Origin: Daedaleopsis sinensis
Lineage: Eukaryota; Basidiomycota; Agaricomycetes; Polyporales; Polyporaceae
DNA length: 64,000 nucleotides
NCBI GenBank assembly: GCA_033807695.1
Contig: CM066306.1
Coordinates: 3,038,001-3,102,000 of the forward strand
Reading direction: 5' to 3'
In this document: positions 23,481-35,770 of the stretch, piece after piece
Layout of the letters: each line of letters starts with the position of its first letter
How positions within the stretch are numbered: the first letter of the stretch is position 1
Translations under genes and position numbers: made by a program
Notes under the pieces: generated by a model
Told to the model about the DNA's origin: nothing
Seen by the model: the letters and a program-made list of their open reading frames with translations, nothing else
Database searches by the model: none

Positions 23481-24575
23481 ATGGAGCGACGATGTCTAGA
23501 GTAAGTACAGTACTCACATAGTGTTGGAGATCCAGAGCGCCCGTTCACCCACATAGCTATAGCCGTGGAACACTACACTGAAGCATGGCAGATCGACGTC
23601 GAGGTTAAGCTTCCAGCTGTTTGTGGGGATATAGTGTTGAGGGAGAAGAGACTCAGGAAGCTTCGAGTCGGAGGGGCTGTGGAGTTAGCGCCGTGGACAT
23701 CTGCCCGGCCCGATACCGCCGTGAAATCGAAGGAACTTCGTCGGAGAGGCGACATACACAAGTATTGTTCAGTCGGTGCGCTAGACCTGCAGTCCACAGT
23801 CCACCAGGTTCGAGATGAATTAGGTCTACGAGACTTTCAGTAAGCGGATCACAATCCAACGAGATAACGGTGCCGAACACTGAGCAGGACTCGAGCGCGC
23901 GAGGACGGAGCGAGCCCGTATAAGATGGGCGTGTGGTGTAGTGTGAGATACAAGCAGGAGGTGATGCAAGGAACAGATGGGGAACAAAACAAGAGCTCTG
24001 AAAGACAGATAACGCCCTTCACGGAGGGCGCGCGACCGTGAGCGGGGGGAGGCGGGCGAAGGAAATAAGCTACGGAAACAGCCAGCGCGGTGGGAGGACT
24101 CGGACTGAAAGAGTCGCTGCGGGCGATGGATCGTGCACATCGGCGCAGGCGAAGAGTAAAGTTACAACAAAGGGCGACCGTGGTGCAGGAGAGTGGGAAC
24201 AAAGCAACGCCGAGGTTGGCAGAGACTTCTGCGCGCCGCCGGGAGTAAGCAACAGTTCGACGGCGCGTGCGAGGCCTGGGAGAGGGGCGGGGATGCTCAC
24301 AATCAAAGTAATAGTACAATCCGAGTGTATGCGATAACGTCGACGTCAAAAGCGAGGGCCACACCGCTCACCATGCTTCCGCGTAATGGTGATCCTCCTG
24401 TGGGATACGTCAGCGCACGTTGCGGCGGGGGAGCACGACAATGCATACCGGCGATAGTGGACTTTTGTTGTCCGTCCCACTTAGGGAAATGGGAGACTGC
24501 CCATAGTCCGCGTCAAACTGAACGGTCCGCTGGGTGATTTTGCCGACCATGAGGAAGGTTGGCATAGTAGTCGTT
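23481..24575. other. No gene seen
   Basis: Frames on both strands overlap without splice support or known motifs. Confidence 0.4.
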
Positions 24576-25200
24576 TCAGCGTCTGTGCCGCGACCTCGGC
24601 TGACTCGACGAGTGTTGAGTCTGCGAAAAGTTCAGCTGCCTGTATCCGGGGAAAGTGTGATAACGAGGATCACTTACGCGGCCATGAAGGAATTGGCGTA
24701 GACTTAAAAAATCACGGTTAGTGAATGATCGGTACCAGCGAAGGGCAACATACTTTTGCTGAGGACGAAGTAGCATGCCATGAAGATGCCTGGCATCAGG
24801 TTATACTATGACAGTTACGATCAATACAGGTCTCCTTGTAACACTGAGAAGACTCACGAGGATAAGAGTCGTCAAACTGAACACGCTATTGGTACACTCG
24901 GGCGTAAGCACCTGTTCGACCGTAGGTTTGCCACGGACATACCTAGTCAATCCTCCTGTGCTGATGGCGTAGATGATCAATGAGTTCACAAGGGAGTCAT
25001 CTCTGTTGGATAGGTTAGGCACAAAGGTCGACATATACTGAGCCAACAATGAGACTGACTTGTGATGTCCTGTGCGAAGACTCCGCAAGAAATAACACAA
25101 CGCTGCGGCGATAACGACATCCGTCGCCATGCCGAGAGCAAGGGATAGGGTTCCGATGTACTTCATGCTACCGATGTCCGCGAGACTCTTCAGCTGGAAA
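24576..25200 (-). CDS. DUF6534 integral membrane protein (5' exons not resolved)
   Basis: Six exons join in phase: 25060-25200, 24943-25002, 24858-24885, 24754-24805, 24678-24702, 24576-24639. The product carries the hallmark C-terminal half of the fungal DUF6534 family: FQLKSLADIGSMKYIGTLSL, then a membrane segment ending in VIAAALCYFLRSLRTGHH, then DDSLVNSLIIYAISTGGLTS, then FSLTTLILYNLMPGIFMACY and FVLSKIYANSFMA. These proteins have about seven membrane helices; here the last three or four are visible. Their function is unknown, and a receptor-like role has only been suggested. A coding-like 5' extension reaches at least 25480, but I could not fix the first exons or the start codon. The C-terminal tail after the last helix is short. 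The gene may be intact. Confidence 0.75.
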
Positions 25201-25483
25201 CTGTATAGCAGGACGTAAGTTCTGACTATATAGAGATCGACAAGACCTTGGCATGACGTACGCTTGGTAGGTGTAGACTGGACATATCGAAAGGTTGAGA
25301 CAACGATAGCAGCGAGGAGGACCAGAGATAGGGCTCACCACAGGCAACACCGAGTTCTCCGAAGGTGAGCAACAGCTGCGCAACCATGAGCCTGAATACG
25401 TGATAAGATCTTAAGCGAACTTACGATAAGGCCCGTCACCGGAATGTTGTGGCTGCTGACTGTATCTCGTGGTAAGTAACCCA

Positions 25484-27216
25484 CTTTGGCGAACCGCATT
25501 GGAGGGACATACATCGCCAGACACGGCCAGCATAGAGCCTGTTCGAAGTTGTAAGTGCCAGCGTCAGGGATATGCCATGATCGACCTACACTTTAACAAT
25601 GGTTCCAGTTACCACCTCGGGCGGGGCAGGTGCAGGTGCGAGGGGACATTCAGGAGAGTTGAAGGGCATGACTCGCGCACAGAAGTACTTGGAGGGAGCG
25701 TGTAGGAGACGATGCAGACACGACTGCAGGAGAACGACGAGCATGAATGATCGCGAGACTCGGATGGAGAGAGAGCGCCCCAGGGAGTGCGCGGGCCCGT
25801 CTTTGTGTTGGTTGTGGTAGACGGCTGTGGGGCAGACGGCACGCTCGCGGGGTCGTCCGCTGGGTTGACAAGCATTCCCGTCGGACTGGGCGGGTCACCC
25901 AAGAGCGGGCTTGCCGGTGGGGTAGGAGTAGGAACTCTGGCTGGGATTAACGTGTATGGTTTCGCTGGTCTCTTTCCTTTATCTGGTCGGTCAAGTTCGA
26001 ACTCGTGACATCGTATGTTTTGACTCGGTCACAAACATGGACAAACAGATGCAAATATACATGAAGTCCTTAAGTTCGACTCGATATATTTTTGGTGGAT
26101 ACTCTCAAACTGTGCGCGTGAAATCTATGGCAAGTGTATTTGGTCCAGACGAGTTGCATTTAATAGTTGATCGTATCCTCTCCAGGCTCTCAAGACGTTC
26201 ATAATGAGGACTTAGGCCAGTCAAGCCGGACGACAGGGTCGACCTTCCCCCCACTTACGGTACGCCGCCGTCGCTTCCCGTTCCTAGCCCGCCATCTCTT
26301 CCCCGTGTTCTCTGCGCGCAAGTCGTTAAACAAGTCTCCACGAAGGGGTGAGTATGATGCACTTGCAAGGTAAGCATCATGCTTGCGGACGTGTCACAGC
26401 CGGTATTAGCTCATCTATACTCCCCCAGTGGGCCAAGTCCTCCACGCAGACCTTCCTAGTGATCACGATTGGCATTCGGACTTTGAGGTCAAATGCCAAC
26501 GTGTGCGGTGCACTGTCGTGTGATTAGTCGTGCCTACTATGTTTCCTGAACATGTAGAGGCTCATTTGATACATCGATGCGGCCATAAATAATCTGCTAC
26601 GCATTCCCTATCCTCGAGAGCTGGCCAAGCCTCCGTGAACTAATCGCTCTCGTGTGAGCTCCCTGCTGACCACGCGATGCTCCTGGAGCACCGTTTGCTA
26701 GACTGGAGAGCCATCGGGGATACGGACGTTTCGCACGTCGTGGTTTCCAAAGCTCCGATACCTGGGCACGGAGTGACGGGGAGAAGTGGCAGCGAGCGAC
26801 ATCATGGGGTGGCTCGAGCGCTGGATGGACACTACGATGCTCTGAAGGTGGACGACGGTGACGCATGCTGCCAAGGTGCTCGCGTTAGTACGCTGCAGGA
26901 GCAGCGTTGGATGGCGTCTGCGACGCCATCCATGAGCGAACTCGCTGGTCAGAGTATCTCACCCGCACGAACCTAATTCTAGCGTCGCTATCACGAGCAC
27001 TCAAAGCTACCTGTTACGGAACATGCGTTTCGGCGCGCGCAGAACAAGCTTAGAATTTGCTTCACTGTGGTACGGAGGATTCTCAGCCTTCGTGTTAATC
27101 AGAGCAAGGGACTTCTAGATGATGAGCAGTGATGCAACGGATGTATGTCAGTATGTCGAATTAAACCCCTCAAAGTCTGTCGAAGGACCGGGAAGGCCGC
27201 TCATTAAGGATGCATT
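25484..27216. other. No gene supported
   Basis: The minus-strand frame at 25609-25902 is Pro/Ser-rich and could be the tail of an upstream gene. Otherwise I see no exon chain and no known motif. Confidence 0.35.
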
Positions 27217-27569
27217 TAATAGGGGTGGTCAAAGATGAAGATTCAATGGACGATTCGAAGTTTGCTTCGAGGCAGGGAAGCCAATTCGCGATTCGGGCGA
27301 TTCGAGGCGATTCAGGCGGAATTGTCGCGAAGCCTCGGTGCTCCTCCAGAGGAGCACCGCCGGACGGAATCGCAATTCTGGGGATGCGCTTCGACCACCA
27401 GGGAGCGTTTACGTAGGACTTTGATGCGGAAACCCTCTGCGAAGCGATAGGTCTGCTGCGGGGGTGGTCAAAGATGGAGACGATTTCATGAACGATTCGG
27501 TTGTCAGAATCGTCGCCAAATCCTTGCAAGAATCGCCTGCGAAACCTTCATCTTTGACCACCCCTATTA
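27217..27569. mobile_element. MITE-like element with 22-24 bp inverted terminal repeats and TA flanks
   Basis: The 24 bases at 27217-27240 (core AGGGGTGGTCAAAGATGAAG) are repeated perfectly inverted at 27546-27569. Trimming a TA dinucleotide from each end leaves 22-bp terminal repeats flanked by TA on both sides, the target duplication of Tc1/mariner-type elements. A third copy of the terminal motif, in direct orientation, lies inside at 27461-27479, so the element may be a smaller one (27461-27569) with an added arm. The interior is full of short inverted repeats around GATTCG and holds no transposase, so it would be non-autonomous. Confidence 0.8.
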
Positions 27570-28345
27570 GAGTATGAGAGAAGGGTGTCTGGAGACGTGC
27601 ATAGGAGCATCCCTGACTGTCGTTGTGCGCCAACAGTCACTTCAATGAAGGCGGCGGTGCCGGCATCTGCTTTCACGACCGAGCACAGTTAGCATTCTAA
27701 ACCAATAGAGCAACGCGACGTAGAACAAGTAAGGAGTGAGAGCTTCGGAGTGTCGTAGTACTACCATGGAGACAACCTGGGGGTCATCGGCGCCCGATGG
27801 GAGCCTTGTATCCGAACCGACGGGGGTGGTGGAGGATTAGATTTCAAGCGCACACCAGCCTGTTGCCTCTCAATTGCGCGAACACTGACTCGAAACCTCA
27901 CCCTCTTGGGTACCTACTATCTAGCACCACTCAACTCTTACTACTCGTACGCTCTGATGGCCACCCCGAGTCTTCCAATCAACGTCATCAATCAGCTGGG
28001 GCAACCCAACATCACCGTTGGGCAAAACACGGTCGGCGGCCAGGCATGCCCACAGGGCGGTGGCGATGCGATGGATGTGGATCAGCAGCCAGTGGGAAGC
28101 GATGTTGAGATGAAGGACGCGTGGTTGGTCGACGGCGATGAAGCCATGCAGATCGACTCTTAAAAGTCGTCAGGTGAGTATGTTCTTTTATCAGATTTGC
28201 GATATGGATATCATCGACGGCTCTTCCAGACGCGTCAAACGCGTAGAAGCTTGGGAGTATGTCGTCTGACGAATATGCAGAGTTGAACGGTTGCAGGTGA
28301 GGGCTATTGGAGCTCCTGAGCAGGGCGATGCTGACGCGTGTCACG
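27570..28345 (+). other. Possible C-terminal exon of an unknown protein at about 27906-28163
   Basis: A plus-strand frame reads PSLPINVINQLGQPNITVGQ and ends in an acidic tail (DAMDVDQQPVGSDVEMKDAW ... MQIDS) with a stop at 28163. Acidic MDVD/VEMK repeats like this are common near the ends of fungal nuclear proteins. No upstream exons are found, so it may be a fragment. The rest of the interval holds nothing. Confidence 0.3.
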
Positions 28346-28570
28346 CAGCCCACACTACAATATCTTGGAGTTCACAAAACACCGGACACGCAGCGAACAC
28401 TGCAATATCTTGGAGTTCACAAGGCACCGGACATGCAGCCCACACTGCAATATTTTGGAGTTCACAAGGCACCGGACACGCAGCCCACACTGCAATATTT
28501 TGGAGTTCGCAAAGCACTGAACACGCAGCCCACACTACAATATCCTGCTGTTCACAAAGCACCGGACACG
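28346..28570. repeat. Minisatellite, five 45-bp units
   Basis: Units start at 28346, 28391, 28436, 28481 and 28526 and share the core CACTRCAATAT with GGAGTTC and ACACGCAGC. The unit length is a multiple of three, and one plus-strand frame (28307-28657) stays open across the array with a 15-residue repeat of the form QPTLQYLGVHKTPDT. Other frames on both strands are open too, so coding is not shown. Confidence 0.9.
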
Positions 28571-28657
28571 CTCGTCAGCATGCAGCAGCGCGTCGGCAGT
28601 CGCGTCTTTTATGGAATTGGCTGCCCTTCAGTGCCTCAGCGTATTCATAGATCATGA

Positions 28658-29859
28658 GACTGCCTACTTGTTGCCTACTTGTGCTGTCTGCAATTACGCC
28701 GCCCCGCGTTGGGAGTTTGCGGAATTGAAGCGACTTCGAACACCCGAGTATCGTGCACGCTTCAAATTTAACCTAATGCTCTCCACCCGTATCTCCTCTA
28801 CACATGGCGGCCACTATGCGCGAGTAAGATTCGTACACAGAAAAATATGAACCCATTGAACATTAGGCAAGTATACACATGAACAAACCGCCTCCCGCCA
28901 GCAGCATTTTCTAGCAAGTCCTTAATCTGCGAGTACTTGTCCTCGCGGCCAGCTCGCCTATGTCTCTCGTCGCTTGACATGTACTCGAGCCGCGCACCAC
29001 CATCGCTCATGCTGAGTCGGGCATCTCCTTCGCGCCGCACGCCCAGGAGTAGCCTGTGTGGGTGGGGAAGGGGGCGCGCGCGCAAAGCCTCGGAGATGGT
29101 CGCGCAAAGAAGCGCGTCTCTAGTTGTTCTGTCTTCTCATATCTTGCCATGAGCATGCCGCGCTGTAACTCTCGCATAATCTGCACTCACAGATCTCTAG
29201 AACTACTTCGCTGTACGCCGTCGCGGTCAGTGTCTTGTGTGACGACTATCCGAATATATGTCGACAGACGGTACTGACTTGGTCGTCACTAGCGTACCTA
29301 CCCACTTGGTGCCTGTGAAACAAACACCGCTCGCGGTTAGCTCGCAAGATCCTTACAACTTATATGCTTGCAGTTACCCCCTTCACGTTCTTCCTCGATG
29401 GCGGATTGCCACTTGGCGAGTTTGAAGTAGAGACGCGCGGGAAAACGCGGTAGCTCCTCCGGCTTGCTTTCGCGGCACAATCAGGCTGCGTGTTCGTGCT
29501 CGATTGGATATCCTTGGCAGACAGTCAGGCAGGTGATTCAACACTGTCTCCTCCCCCCTTGACTCAGTTGCATCCCAGATATGCATAGATGACCATGGCA
29601 ACGCGTTAAACATCCGCGGTTCCTAATGCTATGACCTAAGTTAGGACACAACGTTTGAAGATAAAGATCTAGCCGTACCTTGTCTGGGACTCCTCACGGA
29701 TGGACAGATGAGCCTTGACAGGTGGTCCGAGTGGATGACGCGCCGGGTCGGGCCTTTCGTACGTCCTAACAATGAGCGGAATTCTGATGATTGGAGGTAA
29801 TCTTGTTGGTGCCACTGGGCGCCGAGCGTGAGGAACGCATCGTACTGGGTAGTAACGGC
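28658..29859. other. No gene seen
   Basis: A short minus-strand segment near 29400-29600 (LPWSSMHIWDATES) faintly recalls F-box-associated sequence but cannot be extended. Nothing else is supported. Confidence 0.3.
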
Positions 29860-31380
29860 CGGCCTCCAGACGCATCTTGAGGCCCTCCAGGGCTTCGCGC
29901 TCGCGCAGGTCACGCTCTGCGCGTTCCTTTGCGAGGATGAGCTCAGCCTCTTCCTAGTCGTCCTTACGGGTCGCTGCGAGGAGAGGGCACATCTGCATTC
30001 GACAACGCTGAGCACGACACTAGCATAGCTCCGAGAGATGCACGTACCTTGGTGCAGAGGTTCCACCACGGCCAGTCCCGCAGCTCGCTGTAGATGCGCG
30101 CGTTCCTCTGGATAGTGTGGATCGCCACCGCACGGTTCAGGATCTTCATCTGGCGGCGCGGGGTGAACATACGCGCGACGGCCTGAGCCCCAAGAACATG
30201 TCGAAGGGGAGCGCGTCGCGCCGCTCCTCGAGCTCCGCAGAAACGCCCGCCTTGAAAAAGATCTTCGACGTGCCATTGTGGAAGATGGACTTGTCGAGCT
30301 CGAGCGCGTCGACCATGCGTAAGCAAGCCTTGCGCCCGTCTATGTCCCCCGGCGGTATAATGTCGGGCGTGAGCATCTCGTGGCGCTGGCGGAACTCGAC
30401 GAACGGGAGACGGTTCGGGTAGCCGAGGCACGCGATGCGGATGCCCTCGAGGACGCCGTTGCAGCGGAGCTGGTAGAGCACGAGCGGGTCGACGCGCCCG
30501 GGCTTCTTGAGTGTGTTCGGGACGATGCAGCGCATCCTTGTGCGGCTGGCCGACGGTGCGGAACGCGCCATTCTTCGTGATGCGCATCTTGCCGATCGTG
30601 GCGGCGTGCAGCGCGTTGCTGGTGGACAGAGGGGCGTCATCGTACTCGGCGAAGAGGGAGGAGACGTAGCGCTCGGAGGAGCCGGCTAAGACGCGAGTCA
30701 CCTTGTCGTTGAGGGGATCTTTGTTCTTCTCGAGCCAGCCGCAGTGGTGCACGATGGAAACCTTGCTCGAGGCGCGCGCCGGTTTCGTGCTTGAAGGTAC
30801 CGGGATGCGGCTCTTCACTAGACTGGGGCTCTGCAGCCCAGATGGCGTGCAGCTTGTTGGTGAAAGTGCGGTCTGTCGCCTTGAGCATGACCCACTATTC
30901 GTCGAGAAGAATGAGCACGCCGATAGCAACTCCACTCGTCTCGATGAGGTCGATCGTTAGTTGGAGGTCAAGACCAGAATTGCCGTAGTCCCACTCGATC
31001 GCTTCACGCGCGTAATCATCTCCTGCCCGAGAACGAACATGTGGTGGTTGAAAAACTGCTGGAGCATCTCATTCGTGTAGCTGATGATGAGCAACTGCTC
31101 GTGGCCGTTGATGTCGAAGATCTCGAGCCCAGCAATATCGAGGACGCCGATGAAGGCAGACTTTAAGATGGGAGATCCAAAGCGCGGTTGACTCGGATGC
31201 GATCGACGAGCGTTCCGAAAGACCTCTCGTACAAACTCTTGTACACAGCAGAGAGTTCCTCTAGAGCCCGTTGTCTTGTTCGTGCTTAGGTCACCCATCC
31301 GCGACCGGCTAGCAGACGAGGCCGGAGAACGGCCTTGGTGAACTCAGAAAGCGGAAGTCCGACGAAGTGGCAAACGCGTT
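29860..31380 (-). pseudogene. Fragment of a class II (conventional) myosin heavy chain
   Basis: Conserved motor-domain blocks appear in the correct order on the minus strand: [20 protein letters not shown] (about 31310-31375), [17 protein letters not shown] (about 31230), [13 protein letters not shown] with [16 protein letters not shown] (about 31020-31160), ATDRTFTNKLHAIW (about 30850), [20 protein letters not shown] (about 30440-30495), [15 protein letters not shown] (about 30250), [20 protein letters not shown] with RDWPWW at the lever arm (about 30060-30155), and the start of the coiled-coil tail, EEAELILAKERAERDLRERE (about 29900-29950). The N-terminal half of the motor, with the P-loop and switch I, is absent, as is nearly all of the tail. 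A TAA at about 31280, frame changes and stop codons interrupt it. Cytokinetic myosin II works in contractile rings, but this is a displaced, dead piece of such a gene. Confidence 0.85.
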
Positions 31381-32930
31381 CGGCTTGGGAGGGATCGGGG
31401 ATGCGGCGTCGTTAAGAGCGAGTAGAGGTGATGGCAATATCAAGCGCAGCCTGGTGGAAGTGTTAGCGCAAGCTCCTTCGATGTAGAGGTGAATCACCGT
31501 AAGAAAGTTCCATTCTTCTCAATCATCTATACCATCGACCTCCCGTCCGCTCTTATCGAGACACTCATAGTCCTCAACATCACCATCGAGCAGTAATGTC
31601 TCTGGCTTACGATCAGTACTCATCGAACATGTATCAGAATTCAGACGAGAGTACCTTTGAGACTTCCGCCACCTTCCATAAGCTGATAAAACACTTGGAA
31701 ACTGCGTTCGGCCTCACTCCTCACTACTACTTGGAACAAGTACTAGTACCAATAAATGTTTGCTTCACCCGTATCAGCTTCTCCCCCGATGGGAGCATCG
31801 ATAAACTTGCCGAAATGACTAGAGCTGTTGTTAATGCGTTGATGTTGATTGCGGACATATCGCTTGTGACGCCTACCAGATTCGCAAGATGCTCCAAGTG
31901 GACGACTTGAATGCGCAAAAACGCAATCATCGCGACCGTGGCCAATCCTGGATAAATATAGGGGAGATCCGTCGATATGACAATCACAAGCTGACTCGCT
32001 GAACGACTCAACTGACAAGGGACGTAACACGCTTCGACTCCTCTGTCTTGAAGAACGACATGAGAACCTCAATGACCTTTGTGGTGATGAGATCCTAGAG
32101 ATTGGTCCGGATCGGTGAGGCTCCTCCAAGCTACGCTAACAAGAGTAGCAATCCTCCTCCGACTTGATCCAGCGCCTGTAAATATTAGCCACTTTTCGAA
32201 TAGAGTTGGCTTTTGTAATGTAACGAAGGGGCCGCCAAATTGGCTACATCGAGTTGCACGAGGTCGGGAACGTGCGGCATGACGACTCCGCTACCAACGC
32301 AGAGAATCTCTCCGCGAGGCGTCAGTCATATTGGTGTCGTTCGCATCAGCAACAGGATTCGTAATATGGGGGATCAATTTCGGCTTGATGAGACGCTAGG
32401 TCGCGTTCACGAAAATAGTGGAGATGCTTGCTTTCTTCCCGATTCGAGCTAGAGAAGTCACCGTGTCAGCGTGGGCACTTTGCCTCTAGTAGTTGCAAAA
32501 ACATTGACCTACGTGCCCTCTAGTATTCGATTCGATGTCGGACGAAAGCTTTTTGACACACGCTAGATTGTGCATAGCGAGGCGGCCGGTCAATGTCACA
32601 CCCGTTGCCCTGTTCTCGAAACAATACTGCCTGCCCAATGCTCGTATGAGTTTGCACGACCAATTCCTCGCGAATGAGTGTTATTATGCCTGGCATACCT
32701 TGATCAGCTACGGCCACAGCGATCTGCTCGTTTAACACGTCTTCGATCAGCTCAAATTTTTGCCTGCAGATCGAATCGCAAGTCAGTGCCGCCGAAGGCT
32801 TCATTAATATAGATGATGGTCGTGAATCAAGTACTAAGGGAGCGCACAGTGGCGAATGAGCTCGACCAAAGCATACCTTACGGACGAGGTGAGTCACTGT
32901 CGCCACAATAACAGATTAGTAACAGACTAC
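31381..32930. other. No supported gene; weak minus-strand coding signal
   Basis: Minus-strand frames at 31727-32011 (LATVAMIAFLRIQVVHLEHL) and 32520-32906 read partly like membrane protein pieces but show no exon chain. They may belong to the DUF6534-like remnant to the right or to a separate broken gene. Confidence 0.25.
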
Positions 32931-33580
32931 TGAAAGCGAAAGTATGAACAGCAGTCGACGCAAGTGTTGTCTAGCAGTCGATCTATATGGCAATGAGTGG
33001 CCGATCAAGACATTAGGAATAGGCAACATGATGAGTACCTTGATACGTCTTCAGCTTCGTGTTACATATGTGACTCACGCTAGCTATGGTGGCGAGGCTT
33101 GGCGCAGCGGCCGACAATCTATCATGCACTTTAGATTGCCGTGCAGGACCAGCCCCAGATTGTGTTTAAGCTTGCGCGGGCGTGTCGACACTGTCAAAGA
33201 GTGACTACTGCGTCACGGGCAGCGCGGAGAATGCGGTCGTGGCCACGGTCGACGCCGCGGCATCGACGCGGTCGTGCACAAGGGAACGGACCCGCGCGTG
33301 GAGATGCATTCCGCGACACCCCGCGAGCGAGCGCGGTGAGCGACGTCGGACTGCGTTCTGAGTTTACGATTGAGTTCATTATACGTGTACTCCCCACTGC
33401 AAACCCGTCTTGACATGTGGACATAATAGACAGAACGATGATCTCGCTGCTTATCGCCATTGCGACGAAGCCAAAGCCTAACCTGGTCTGAATGAAGGTG
33501 CTTACTTCAAGGCTATAACCAACATACATTGATATGATAATGAAATAGTCCAATTGCGACACAGCTGACATCTTGGTGCG
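32930..33580 (-). pseudogene. Second DUF6534-like membrane protein, decayed
   Basis: Two family landmarks occur in order on the minus strand: TRLGFGFVAMAISSEIIVLS followed by DGF and STRIMNSIVN (about 33350-33490), matching the membrane segment and the RTGF..STDxxxNxxI box, and further on VLIMLPIPNVLIG (about 33020-33060), matching the helix before the final SLLATLN box. Roughly 280 bp between them is GC-rich and in the wrong place for the conserved helix, so an insertion or decay is likely. Identification rests on pattern memory of the family. Confidence 0.4.
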
Positions 33581-34180
33581 GGAGTCATGAGCGGGGCTGG
33601 AGAAGCGGCGGAGCGAGATGTTTGGTATGATTGTGACCAGTAACCTGCATAGAGATACAAACGCGTACCGGAAAGCACCCCATTAAGACCTTGCCGTTCG
33701 AGCTCGCAGGCATGCTGGTGGACTGCGGGCCATCCACCGCCTATTCCTATTCTGCATTGCAGAGGACATCGTGGTCTCCACGTCTCACCGTCTGATCGTA
33801 CTTTGAGCCGAACGTGTCGCGAGAGTAGATACATATTAGCGTCGGGGGATAGTTCCTGCCATGGTCGCGATGGGGCGAGGGTACGAGGGCAGGCAGGTCA
33901 ATTGATGATACAAATTAGTATGCATGAAGGTCGCACGTACGGCGCTGATATTGGCAGACGATCTAGTTCAGTGCGAGAGAGAAAGAGGAAAGAGTGAAGA
34001 AGGAGGAAAAGAAGGGAAAGGACGTTGGTAGTGAGGCCTAATGAACACTGAAGAAGTGGATATGGTCACGGAGGAGGAGGAGTGTATAGCAGTGTGAGAA
34101 GGCGCTAGGTGCGTGGGTAAGTGGGCGATGCGGGAACGGCCAAGTGAGTCAAGTGAAATTCATCCGCGAACTTCCCGCCT
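33581..34180. other. No gene seen
   Basis: Purine-rich stretch (GAAAGAGGAAAGAGTGAAGA near 33980) and no coding signal. Confidence 0.4.
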
Positions 34181-34184
34181 ACGG

Positions 34185-34320
34185 TAACTAGTACTACTTA
34201 GTAACTGCCGCTTGCGCCCGGACCTGCCATCGAGTCCGGGGATTCCAGCGTACTCACTGACTTTCTAGCCGACGGGGTGCTGGCACTGACTCTAGCAACA
34301 TGATATGGATGCACCGTCAA
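34185..34320. repeat. Upstream element shared with 42525-42675
   Basis: The stretch beginning TAGTACTACTTAGTAACTGC and ending near GGTGCTGGCACTG is repeated, with substitutions and short indels, about 8.3 kb away at 42525-42675. Each copy lies just upstream of a kinase-cluster gene (A1 here; the B1-D1 promoter there). At 42.5 kb it adjoins a perfect 28-bp palindrome of which only one arm is present here. Confidence 0.8.
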
Positions 34321-34429
34321 CGCGCCCACATTGGAGGCAAGCAATGATAAACAACAAGTGTTCTCGACATCACGATGCCGCCCTCACTCTGCCCCCCGAC
34401 TCGGTACCATCTCTCATCCATCAGTACAG

Positions 34430-35770
34430 ATGTACGACCACGGGGCACATGCCAATCATCCTCAACACCACCAGACTCTCTTTGGTGGACTTCTTGACGA
34501 CGAATACTTCTGGAGGGACCAATCCAAATGGCTGGCCGAGTCGGGTTACAGGTTACGTCCCCGCTATCAGGAGGACTGGCAACCGTCTTGGCTCAAAACG
34601 AAGCAGCCAGTGTATATGTGTGAGGACGGATTAACAAAGATGGTAGGTCATCAACTACTGCTTCCTGTAGTCTCTCTCAATCCCGTCTGAAGGTGTCTGT
34701 GACGATGGATGCGATTCGGGTCTCCGACGGTCGTGTTGTTTCAATCAAGAAGGTCTCTAGGACCAATCACCCTGACGAGGAAGAGATACTTCGGTCCCTC
34801 ACACATGAAGAACTCCTTAAGGATCCCACCAACCACACTGTACCTCTCTACGAAATCCTTCAGTCGCCTCTTGACCCCGACTGCTTCTTCATTGTGATGC
34901 CCCATCTCATCGGTATACATACGGTGAAGTTTGCGACCGTTGGAGAGGCTATCGAGTGCTTCCGGCAACTTTTTGAGGTGAGTGGTACTCGAAGCTCCGA
35001 CTTCACAGCAGAAGCTGAAGCACCAAGGGAACAGGGCTTGAAGTTCATACATAGTCGCCGTGTCGCACATAGGTGTGAACTGTCTTACTGTTCAACACGA
35101 TATTTAGCTGACAGTGTATTGATAGCGATATAACCCTGCTGAATGTCATGATGGATCCTTTACCCCTGTACTCGGAATGGCCTCACCCCTCCCGTCGGCG
35201 TAGGAGCTACGACTTCAAACGGAAAGTCAAGGAGTACACCCGCACTGATCGTCCTACACGATACTACTACATCGACTTTGGACTGTCCGTCAAGTTCAAT
35301 CCTGGGGAAGAGACCATATCGCCCATCAACATCGGGGGTGATAAGACTCTTCCGGAGTACAAGAACCGGCCAGGAATGTACAATCCCTTCAAGGCTGATA
35401 TCTACACGCTCGGCAACCTCATTCGTCAGAGATTCATGGATGTGAGTCCGCATGCATGGGAAGGGTGTAACAATATTGTTTCGCTGACATCGTCGCGTCC
35501 ATCTTTCAGGAGAGCCATAGCCTCAAGTTCTTAGCCCCACTGGTGGCCGACATGACCAAGAAGAAGCCCGAAGATCGTCCTTCAATCGAAGACGCGTATC
35601 GACGTTTTGAAGAGATACGGTCTTCATTGCCGTCGTGGACACTGAGGTCTCGGTTTGTCTATCGGGATGAGTTTCTCATCGCGTGGATCTTTCGAGCCTG
35701 TCGCCACGTCGTTCGCATGAGCATCTGGATTGCGAACAAGACGCCAGCCCTCCCTACCCCTCCGCAGTGA
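34430..35770 (+). CDS. Kinase A1: protein-kinase-like protein, 370 aa, HSD variant
   Basis: Exons 34430-34642, 34693-34977, 35035-35072, 35126-35441 and 35510-35770 join in phase. The family, frequent in Agaricomycetes, has no glycine-rich loop; a Trp/Tyr-rich N-terminal segment (EYFWRD, SGYRLRPRYQEDWQPSW) takes its place. Kinase landmarks: Lys90 in VVSIKK, Glu of EEEIL (about 100-102), catalytic loop VAHSDITLLN (His178, Ser179, Asp180, Asn185), metal-binding DFG at 229-231, LPE in place of APE, ADIYTLG for the F helix, and EDRPS near the end. The HRD Arg is Ser because the intron at 35073-35125 splits that codon as AG|C. All other catalytic residues are present, so activity is possible but unproven. 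The C-terminus holds a basic and aromatic segment and ends in ALPTPPQ. It is the only complete A copy without a family C gene upstream. Confidence 0.9.

Noticed and set aside
28346..28570. Ankyrin- or TPR-type protein repeat
   Set aside because: The 15-residue unit lacks the length and the signature residues of those families.
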